The notes under the pieces were generated by a model. It was not told the origin of the DNA and searched no databases. It worked only from the letters and a program-made list of their open reading frames with translations. From Monosiga brevicollis MX1 (Eukaryota; Opisthokonta; Choanoflagellata; Craspedida; Salpingoecidae): a stretch of DNA of 64,000 bases. The stretch lies in the NCBI RefSeq assembly GCF_000002865.3, contig NW_001865047.1, forward strand, positions 96,579 to 160,578. Reading direction: 5' to 3'. Position 1 is the stretch's first letter. Each line of letters opens with the position of its first letter. The position numbers and the translations under genes were made by a program. Positions 42,184 to 52,100 of this stretch are shown piece by piece.

Positions 42184-45100
42184 ATGACCAGTCTGGTACG
42201 TGTGTGTCAAACCCTCGTGTGTGTGTGTGTGTGTGTGTGGTTTTGGAGGAAAAAAAAGCGAAAAACTTTGAGCGCGCACACACACACTCTCTCTCTTGGA
42301 AACAAATGGCAGCCAGGGGGAGGGAGGGGAAGGGATCTTTGCGGTCCGTGTGTGTATGGGGGTGAATGGTTGGCAGGAGGGAGAGGGGAAGGGTGGGCTG
42401 CCAGGTGTTTGTTCGGCTGGTATTGCCAGCCTTTGCGTGCGAGCCGGGCTCGTCTTGTCACGGGTCTGGCTCGTTTCGCACCACACGGGCCTCTCTTCCC
42501 CCTTGTCCCCGTTCCCTTTCCCCCTCCCCCTGCATGCCTCGTTCTCTTCGCGTTCAATGGATCACCGCATCTTGTGCTCGCGCTTGATGGGGATCGCTCC
42601 TCACTGTTGTTTCTTACCTTCCCTGTGTCTTTCCTGTGCCCCCCTCGTGGCCATGTTTCACTGCGACAGGGTGATGGCGAGCGCCGCGCCTCGTCCGAGC
42701 TTTGGGGTCACGTTGACGTGGCCTCCCTTCCTCAGTGCGTTCCCCCTGCCTGATCGTCTTTTCTCACATTGCTGGCCATGCTGCCCTCTGTGTGCTCAAG
42801 GCGCTTCCGTGGCCTGATACCGTCCGTGACTTCTTGGCGCTTGTCTGCGCATCATCTTGCCAACGTCATAGATCTTTGGACGAGCGGCGCGCAGCAGCCC
42901 TGTCCAGCCGTGCGCCTGGCCGCTTCAGCGTCAATCCCGACGCTGGCAGCGCTGGACCTTCTCGCATGTCCGGATCCCGTGCTAGCAATCTTGATACCCT
43001 CCAGCAATTTTCCGATGACGAAGAAGGTCCGTTTCAATCAATTCCCCATCTCCCCGAACCTGCTCCATCCCCGTGCCCGTCCCGTCCCTGCCTTCAGCCC
43101 CTGCCCTTTGGGAGACACCACTCACATCATCAGCATCATCACTGGCATTATTGTTACAGACACACCGCTGCTGCTGAAGAGCTCTGGATCAGCCGACAGT
43201 CGCCGCCCTTTCACCTACCAGCCCATTCGCGATGCCTCTGCTGCCAAGGACCCCAACAACAGCAACTCCCATGCCTATCAACGCTACCGGTACGGCGTTT
43301 GGTTCCCATTCCTCGGGGATCAAGTAGCTCAACATTGGCATCCTCATGGACCTCATCGTGCTCGTTACTTGACAGTTACTACAACAAGCTAGCGCCTGCC
43401 AATCAGCCAAATAGCTTGGTATGTGCCCCGATTCAACAAGGTTGAGCGTCAAACGATGGATCACTGATGTGCAACTTGTAATCTTTCTGCTTGTATTTTT
43501 TTGCTTTCTTTCTGCAGATTATGCCCCACCACGCCCTGCCGTCGTCCGTCTTCGTTTTGGGCAAGGGTGGCGAGCAGAGCTCTGTGGTGACCATGTATGT
43601 GACTGCAACCCCGACGCCAACTTGTCCCTGATGATCCCGCTCCTCCACCTTTGAATCTGATCTCCATCTGCGTGTCATCGCAGCCTTTCCATGTGGAACA
43701 CCATGATGGGCTCCTCCGTGCTGACCATGCCCTGGGCCATCGATCAGGCTGGCTTTGGTCTTGGTCCGTCTTTTCTTCGACTGTTGACCCGCTGCACCTG
43801 TGCATCGCCCAGCACTGGCACCTCACCGCTTGACCTGCGTTTATTGTATTGACTCCTTCTTTGACTCGTCTTACAGGCATCTTCGCCATGATTCTCATGG
43901 CCACCGTGTCCTACTACACCTGTACCATCGTCCTCTCTGCAGGCCAGGGCGGTCGCAGTACGTTTGAATGCTCCACTACCTGCCCGTTTTGCACGTGTGT
44001 GCTTGCTCACCCATCACCGTCTTTTTGTCTTGCCACCTGCAGTCAACGGCGAGGATGTCGAGTTTGCCGAGGTCGTGCTGCGCTTCCTGGGCAAGCGCTA
44101 CTACGTGGTGGCCGTTATTTTCAGCGTTCTGACCATCGTGGGCGCTGCCATTGCCTATTGGGTGCTCATGTCGGGCTTTCTGTACACCGTGGTCGACTAC
44201 TTCCATGACCCCAGTGGTTCCATCCCAGCCAACTCAACCCATCCCAGTAATCACACTGCCGTCTTGGCGGACGCTCTCCTTGGCGCTAGCGATGGAACCG
44301 ACTCCACCTGGGGTCACTACTGGTCGCGCGAGCTCGTTCCCATCTACCTCATTGCCATCCTATTTCCCCTTATCAACTTTAAGAGTCTGACCTTCTTTAC
44401 CAAGTTTAACTCCCTGGGTACGGGCCCGGGGCTTTTCTTTCCTGTTTGGATGTTGGAGGCAGCATCGCTACCGTCAAAGTCTCCAATCATCCTTCTCCCT
44501 TCCACGCCTTTTCTTACTCACACCTTCCTGACCTGATTACAGGTGTTGTGTCCATCATCTACATCCTATTCTTCGTTTTGTTCACCTTTTTCGATGGCGA
44601 GCACTATCAAAACAGCCCCGCGGGTGGCGTCCACTTTCACAACGTGGAAGAGTGCGTTGTCGGCCGCCATCCTTTTTGCCGCTTGTTGCCATGGCCTGTG
44701 TGCTTCCCTTCTCACCACCTCTTTCTGCCCACGCACCCGCCTCAGATGGCGCTCAGGCGTAATGGCTCTCTGCGGCGTCTCTTCCCTGGCGTTTTTCATC
44801 CACAACGGCTGCTTGTCCATTATGCGTAATGCAGCCGAACCAAAGCACAATCAGCGTGATCTTTTGCTCGCCTACATCCTTGTGTGCTTGACCTACCTCC
44901 TCGTTGGTGCGTGCTTGCTTCCTCTTTCTCTCTCTGGACGGATGATTGGGCCCTAAGACGTCGTATTGGGAGCTTATGTTCTAGCGTTGACACCCCTGTC
45001 TCCGCATGCCCGCCTGCCAGTTGATCGCCCAGCTCACTTGTTTGATGCACGTTCGTATCGCTGCTCTCGTAATATCAGGTGTACTGTACTACATCTCCTA

Positions 45101-45994
45101 CGCGGGTAACAAGGACGGCATCAACAACAACTTCTTGCAAGACTTTCACAAGACGGACAAGAATTTCATTTTCTCCTTGATTGCACAGCTTTGTCTACTT
45201 TTGCAAATGATTACAGTGTATGTGCCGATTGGGCCCACATCGTCACCGACACACATGGCATCCCAATGCCTCTTCTTTGGTTTCACGTCTCACGTCCCAC
45301 GCTCGGCTACTGCTTCCAGATTTCCACTGCTCATTTTCATCGTCCGCTTTCAAGTCATGTCCACCTTCTTCAATGGCAACGTTTGGCCCAGGTAGCGCGT
45401 TGCTTCTTGCCCAAATGTTGCGTGTTGTAGCAAGCCGCGTGCAGGCCTGTCAGAGGCTGTGGCCAAAACCTTGTTTTGCGTCGGCTCACCACAGCTTGCC
45501 CACGCCTTGCAAATTGCGGCCATAGCTTTGGTCACGTGCTGGGCTTGAACGTCATGATTACCACCGTCTGTGTGCTGGTGGCCATCTTCTATCCTCATAT
45601 CGGCGATATCCTGCGGTATGAACAGCGCCTGGCTTGCCAACTTGTTTTACACAAGCACAGACTCAATCTGAGGGGGTGGACAATGAGCTCTGCCGTGGGC
45701 GTTTTGTGTCAATTCATTCCTTCTCTCCATTTTCTCCTGCTTACAGCTACACGGGCGCCATCTGCGGTTGTGTGTACATCTTTGCGCTGCCCTGCCTGGT
45801 GCAAATGGAAATTTTACGCCGCCAAAGTATGGGCCTTGCTGTTCCTTTTCTACTGGACGATTAGCCTCGTGTCCTTGTCTCACTTGGAACTTGTATTTGT
45901 TGTTGCAGATAAACTGACCGTGAGCAAACGGGTGATTCATTATCTCCTCATGCTTTTGGGTGTGGGCATTCTGGTCGGACAGTTCACGCCGTGA
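42184..45994 (+). CDS. SLC38A9: SLC38A9-like lysosomal amino-acid transporter / transceptor
   Basis: Human SLC38A9 is a lysosomal arginine transporter and sensor that signals to mTORC1 through Ragulator and Rag GTPases. Here the first coding exon is tiny, with a good Kozak context (MTSL, 42184-42195), followed by GDGERRASSELWGHVDVASL (about 42671-42733), a Ser-rich cytosolic exon from 42862, and TPLLLKSSGSADSRRPFTYQ ending HAYQRYR. Next is YYNKLAPANQPNSL and LPSSVFVLG, resembling the human RRPF, YYSRL and LAPPDHVIPS region. The transporter core is clear: FPMWNTMMGSSVLTMPWAID with QAGFGLG, IGAAIAYWVLMSGFLYTV-like, VPIYLIAILFPLINFKSLTF, SLAFFIHNGCLSIMRNAAEP, LLAYILVCLTYLLVG, MITTVCVLVAIFYPHIGDIL and the final SKRVIHYLLMLLGVGILVGQ at 45994. 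A lumenal loop with N-glycosylation sites (NSTHPSNHT) sits at about 44230-44260. Around 12 exons. Confidence 0.9.
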
Positions 45995-46397
45995 ACGGGT
46001 CTTGCCTGACTAGCATCCCTGACACACCACAGGGTCCCGTTCGAGCATATGATTGTGTATTTTCGTCTGCGTGGGCTTGTTTGGGTGGTGCTCTTTTTTG
46101 TGTTCTGTTTTCTGTCGGTGCATGACGTGCGCGACTGGGAGAGGCCAGAGATCGCTTGTTCGATTCTCAAGCGGTCAGCGAATTTTAGCCATTTATCCAC
46201 GAGCCTTTACACATCCTCCATCACGACAGCTCGCCACTTCCGTTGGCTCTTTTTGACCCGAGTCATGATGCCTGTCATGACGTCACGCACAGCGTGTGAC
46301 GGTTGTGGACGTCGGTGTCGTCGTTTGGAAGTCGTCGGGAACACACGCGTCTCGGTCCTTGCATGCCCAAAATATAGACCCCGAGCACGCCGCAAAA
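45995..46397. other. Convergent 3' spacer
   Basis: About 400 bases between the SLC38A9-like stop and the TFB-like stop. A short hydrophobic plus-strand frame lies here but has no supporting signal. Confidence 0.55.
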
Positions 46398-48607
46398 CTA
46401 AAGCTCATTGGCCAGGGCAAACTGTGCCACTTGCAGCAGCTCGTCGGTTGTCAAGTTGTTGCTGCGTTGCTCCAGCAGTGGCTCCAGCTCGGATGGAATT
46501 TCATCCATGTCCACATAAGGCCTATTATCCAGGCACCCGGCACGGCCGTGAACAAAGCATGGCGGACAGCATGCGGCCGCCGATGGGGATGCACACATAC
46601 TCGAGCAGCTTGCGCACGGGCAATTGGTTAGGCGCAAATAGCTTCAGCAAAGTTTCATCATAGCGGGCCAAGCCGACTGGCGTGCTCACTGTGTGCGCAA
46701 GCCCCAATGGGCGCAGTGGGTGAGCGGGGCTCATAGAGACATGGCGGCAGGGCTGAGTGCATGTATGCACCGCAAAGGAAAGTGGCGGCACACCCACCAC
46801 TGTCTGGTAAAGAGGCCTTGGGGGCAATTTCAAGCAAGTGCATGGTGTCGTCTTTCTGCAAGGTGCGTGTGGGCACGTGAAGGGAGGATGCGTCAGAGGC
46901 TATAGTTGCAACGTAGCTGAAACTTTAAAATCGACAATGCGCGCGTGCATGCATAGCATTCCGCGAGGCAAAAATCGTCGCCGTGCCCACCTTGTATACA
47001 TCAAGGGGTGGCGAAAAGAGCTGGCGAGGAAACACGCGAAGCTCATGCACGTCGCACAACGTCTGCAAAGCAGAAGACAGTGGCACGGCAGTGAGACGCA
47101 CCCAGCGGCATTTGAATAAGCCTGGGTTGTGTAAGCTGCACGGACCTTGGTGAGAGCGGTGATGCGAGTGAAGCGGCTTTGGCCCGGGTCAGCGACAAGG
47201 GTTTGGGCCCACTTGCGGTTTAATAGACAATAAAACTTGCACGATTGCCTGTAAGAGAAGGGCGAGTCGAAGGCTACCAGCTGACGATGCGGAGAGACAC
47301 AACCAGAAGCGGCGTCAGTGAGATTGTTGGATCGGGCAGTGCGGCGATAAGACCAAAGTAGGAGGGCACTGATTGGCTGGACAAGCCGCGAGGCACTGCA
47401 CGCACCTGGTATAAAACATTGGTAATATAACCGAGACCGTTGTGGGTCGGGAGAAACAAGAAGAGCGTGCGCGGCAAGTCCTTTTGGCGTGCAGCTGGCG
47501 GGCGCGGGCGAGTGACAAGGACACGGAGAATGACAAGTCGTGGGTGCCGATGAGTTAGTATTGAGACCAGTTAGCCCGTGCGTTCCAACCCTGTACAACA
47601 CATACCAAGCACATTGTCTTCGTGTTCTTTCACGGCTTCCGGAGTTGCTATGTTATAATGTATTAAAAAAAAAAAAAAAAGGCCCACGCGTGGGAAGTTA
47701 GTGTGGCTGAATCCGGCGCAGTCCTGGTGTCAACACAACGTAGAACTTGGCAGGCACACACTTTGATGGTAGCCAAGCACTGAAAGATGGGCGTTGATGA
47801 CGGACAAGTGCTTGGGAAAGGCGTTTGTCAAACGTTCAAAGCAGTCTGGATCGATATTAAGGCGGCTGCTTGAGCTGTTACATCCCGTTACAAAGGCGGC
47901 ACCGTGCTGCAAAAAAGCCTGAGTGAGCAGACCAGCTCCTGCGGCTTGCTCGTATACGTGGCGACCTTCCACATCACAGTGGGCAGCGATCAAGTCTGCC
48001 AAACACAGTGGCCAGCCGACATGGTGCAGCTGAGGAATCGGAGTGTTGACACATTGAAGCTCGGGGCGGCTGGTCGCGGCTAAATTACCTGCAAGACGAG
48101 GGTCCATGACGAAGAGAGGCTGACTGGCTGAGCTGCGGATGCGTGAGGATTTCTGAGGTGTGTCAACAACGAGAAAAGAGTGTGAGGTTGACCCGAGGCA
48201 TCGTGGTGGCGCGGTGGCACGTCGGGAGCGCGCCTTGCCCGAATCACAACCAAAAGCATCGTACGCACGTGTGCAAGCATGTTGGCAAAGGGAGCCGCAT
48301 CTTCGGCGGTGATGATGGTGGGTACGTTAGGCTTGCGCACAGATGGCTTTGATTCACGCGTTGGGCGCGTGAGTCGTTTGAGCCTCAAGCGCGGCGCCTT
48401 GTTTGGGCTCGCTTGAGCCTGGGCCTGGCCGTGTGCTTGTGCAGTGGCAGACTTGCGGGCGGCCTTGCTCGATCCAGTGGGCGGGCTGGGCTTGGCTTTC
48501 GTAGCAGTCGTACCCGCAGCTGCAAAGGACCCAGTATGTAGTGAAGAAGCCTGCAGCCAGACACGGCACCTGAGTTGCCGCGCCGTCGCTAGCCAGCTGC
48601 TCATCCG
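46398..48607 (-). CDS. Mitochondrial transcription factor B / rRNA adenine dimethyltransferase-like (TFB1M/TFB2M, KsgA family)
   Basis: KsgA-family proteins dimethylate small-subunit rRNA or, as TFB2M, help mitochondrial RNA polymerase start transcription. The start chosen, MSSWLATARQLRCRVWLQAS at 48607, gives an arginine-rich presequence without acidic residues, typical of mitochondrial import. After a Lys/Arg/Ala-rich linker, LFVMDPRLAG-like sequence leads to the SAM-binding motif VYEQAAGAGLLTQAFLQHGA (about 47900-47965), the divergent counterpart of VxExGPGxGxLT, then DCFERLTNAFPKHLSVINA. Later exons read ATPEAVKEHEDNVL (about 47610-47660), LPRTLFLFLPTHNGLGYITN (about 47410-47485), CKFYCLLNRKWAQTLVADPG, LCDVHELRVFPRQLFSPPLD and DDTMHLLEIAPKASLPDSG. 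The C-terminal exon ends LTTDELLQVAQFALANEL. The catalytic N-L-P-Y-type motif is not evident, favouring a transcription-factor-like member (inference). Exon borders approximate. Confidence 0.6.
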
Positions 48608-49183
48608 GCCGGTGCCTGTGGCAAGGAAGCAGCGCCGGGCTCTGCCTTGATGCAACGCAGTGGATAAGCCAGGTCTTGCCAGATCCCCCTGGTGCCTTTA
48701 GCCCTGTGAGTGGTTTTTCCTGGCAAATGATCCCCACTCAACCAGCGGTGTCATCAACCGCCTTCACCTCAATCTGCCCCTGCCACCGCTGTCCGTCCCC
48801 TGTCGTTGCGTCGCGAGAACCGCTTGCGGGTCTTTCGGGTCCGCAACTTTCTGCTCTTGCGCGCACGCTGTGAAACACAACCTCAAAGACAGCACCCTCG
48901 GAAATAAAGTTATTCACCTGGGAAATCAATTATGGAACAGTTACCAAACAAGAAGCGAGGAGCATGCTATGAAGCGAACGAACACTGGTGGAGGAGCTCA
49001 CAAAGCCAAGGGCGGAATCGAAGGACACGGTGCACCTGCGCCATCAACGCAAATAACAGAACAATTCGGAGTACCTTGGAGCAACACCGACCACGCAAAC
49101 CAAATGCTCACGAGGCACGAGAATGTCAACAGTAGTTCGGGTTAGCCTGCTGCCCATACACCGGTACCAAGGGTGTAGCTTGC
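48608..49183. other. Spacer upstream of TFB-like gene and downstream of the LRR kinase
   Basis: About 575 bases holding the TFB-like promoter and the LRR-kinase 3' end. No supported gene. Confidence 0.55.
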
Positions 49184-52100
49184 TCACGACTCGGCAGGCA
49201 CGGTCCAGTTTGAGACCAAGGCGTCCAACTGCTCAGCTATGGCAGGCAATATTGGGCGATGGGTGGGCTCACCCACCCAGCAGCTCGTCATGAGTGTGAT
49301 CAACAAGTCTGGGGCATCTGGCCGCGCCGATGTCACGGCTGCTGGATCAAGGCGCTTGCCAGCATCCAAAAGGCGCCACAGTCCAGTGAGGAGGGGCCCC
49401 CTGTACTTGTCTGGGCCGCCGTACTCTTGCGCCAGCAAATCAGGTGTTTGGCTGGTCAGGGCTTCCCACATCAGCACGCCAAAGGAAAAAACGTCTGCGG
49501 GAAGGCCACCGTTGCACGCCGTGGCCAGGACCTCGACAGCCATGTACAGAGGCGTGCCAGCCATTCCACTCTGCGTCAGACTTGCCTCCATGTTCTCAAC
49601 CAGCAAATCACGTCCCACCGAGCCCAGAGATGCGTCGCTCGCAACATCGCTCCCTGGCTTGGTCAGACTGGCATTGACCCCAACCAGGCGCTCGCGCAGC
49701 TTGACAGAGCCAAAATCTGTAACCTTGGCTCGATATTGCTCCGTCACCAGCACGTTGCCCGCCTTGATATCTCGGTGGGCGTGGCCCAATTGGTGGAGAT
49801 ACGCCAGCCCCGATGCCACATCGGCTAAAATCTGCACTCGTTGCTCCGTTGACAGGTCGCGGGGCTGGCTGCCGCGCAAAACAGAGCGCAGCGAACCTTG
49901 CTTCACAAGCTCCAAGACCAGGAAGGGAATCTGGCGTTGGGCGCCAAAGTCCCCCTCGCCCGCTCCAAAGAACCGCACCAAATGCGGGTGGCGTGTACGC
50001 TGCAAAAAGTCGAGCTCCTTCTCAAAATCTTGCACGGCTGCAAAGTTGGCTGCAGCCGATGCATTGAGGATTTTGACACAGACCTCCAAGTCCTGCCAAC
50101 GGGCACCCCAGACCTCGCCAAAGGCACCAGGTGAGTCTCCGTCAATGCGCTTCAAGAGCTCAAGCTCACTGCGCTGGATTCGCCAGGCTTGCTTCAGCTC
50201 GGCAATCTCGTCATGATACGTCTCAGCAAGCAGAAGCCGCTCTAGCTCATGGGCCTCGTGCAGGCGTCGCATGCGCCGGGCTTGCCACCTGTGCAAGCCC
50301 ACCGTGCTCAGCATCAGGAGGCCTACGGCCACGAGTGTCATGAGGGCCACAAACCACGGGCGCTGAACCAAGGGCGTGTGGTGCGGTATAGGCAGGCAAT
50401 GGGTGCCGTTGGGCGCTTGGTAGCCTGGTGAGCACTCGCAGAAAAACCGATGCCCGCCAAAGCCATCGGTGCTTTGCACAACCTGGCTGGTATCTGGCAT
50501 GACACCCTGCGAGCTAGTCGGCCGCAGCGCACACTGCAGCGGGCTGTTTTGCAGAAAGACGGAGGGCACATCGTTCAGGCTGCACACAATCTGACCCGTA
50601 CTGTCTGTGGCAGCACAGCCATCGGCCCACGTGTTGCCGACATACAGGTGCTCGCCAAGGACCGACGTGACTGCCTGAAGACTGGTGATGGAATTGTTGG
50701 AGAGGTCGATAACCTTGGTGCCCGCGCGGATGCACTGCCGAAGCAAGTTGGCCCACGGCAGCGCATCCTCTTGATTGCTCGCCACACTGACCAGCGCGGT
50801 GCCGGTCCGGGCGCAGAGCAGCGGCGACAGGGGCAGTCTTGTGCGCGACAAGTCAAAGACGCTGGCGTTCAGCATGGTTGCCCGGGCCAGCACTGGGTTG
50901 CCTGAGACGTTGTAGCTCTCCAATGTGCCATGAAAACCATCGATTTGCAACGCGGTGAGGCGGGGCATGGCATGCACGTCCAGCTGTCTGAGCTCAGCTT
51001 CTGGAGTGGGCGCAAAGGCCAGAGCAAGGGTGGCGGCGTGTGGCCAACAGCTGATATCGAGTTGCGTGAGGTGAGGTAAAGCACTCAAGTTGAGGAGAGG
51101 GGTGGCGAGCGTTGAGCCCAGTAGGCCGGGAGCCAACAGGGTCAGACTGGGCCAGTCGGACCAGGTCAGCCCCGTGACAGCAGCACCGGTCAGCGTGAGC
51201 ACGGTCAATGGTGCTGAAGCAGGCACCTGCACATCCACCTGGTAAGTAGCCGGGCAGTCATTGCGAGCCAGGTGCAGTTCTTGGAGCAGGGGGTACCCAC
51301 GCAGGTCGAGCGCCAAGGTGGTCAGCAGCGTGTCGCTCAGATCGAGAGTGAGCAGTTCGGGGCTCTTCGGAAGGACAGAGCTGTTCAGCTGCTGAAGGGG
51401 GTTCTGAGCCAGGCTCAGCTTGTAAAGCCGGGTCAAGGGGGCAAGCGTGGCTGGGTCGAGCACACTAAGGCGATTCTCGGTGAGCTGGAGTCGGTACAAT
51501 TGAGTGAGGCCAGCAAAAGTGTCCGGTGCAAGGGTGGTGAGCTGATTGCTGTTAAAGTCGAGGTCGTGAAGACTGGTAAGGGGGGCGAGGAGACCCGGAG
51601 GCAAGGTGGTGAGCTGGTTCGACATGAGGAAGAGGGTGTCCATTTGCGTGCACGCCTTGAAGAGGCCGGCTGGAAGAGCGGTGAGTTGGTTCTTCTGCAG
51701 GGATAGACTCATGATCGAGGGAGTTTTGTCGAATAGACCAGCAGGAAGGGTGGACAGCTGATTGCCTTGAAGGACGAGGCTGAAGACATTGGGGACGTGA
51801 TCAAAGACGTGTGCAGGCAGGGTGGTGATTTGGTTCCAGGCGAGGCTGAGGCTGCCCAGGCTCGAGAGGCCAGCAAAAGAGTCGAGTGCGAGGGTGTTGA
51901 GCCAGTTGTTGCTGAGGTCGAGCGAGTTGAGTTGGGCCAGGTTGGACCACAGACCACTCGGGAGGGCGGATAGCAGGTTGGTCGAGAGGTCGAGGATGTT
52001 GAGCTCGGGGGTGTGGGCAAAGGTGTCGACCGACAGGGCTGTGAGTTGGTTCTGATGGAGGTAGAGCGTGACGAGCTGTGAGGTGGCGCGAAAGCATTGG

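Noticed and set aside
49239-50216. A 325-codon plus-strand frame opposite the kinase domain
   Set aside because: Antisense shadow of the LRR kinase; low complexity and no domain.
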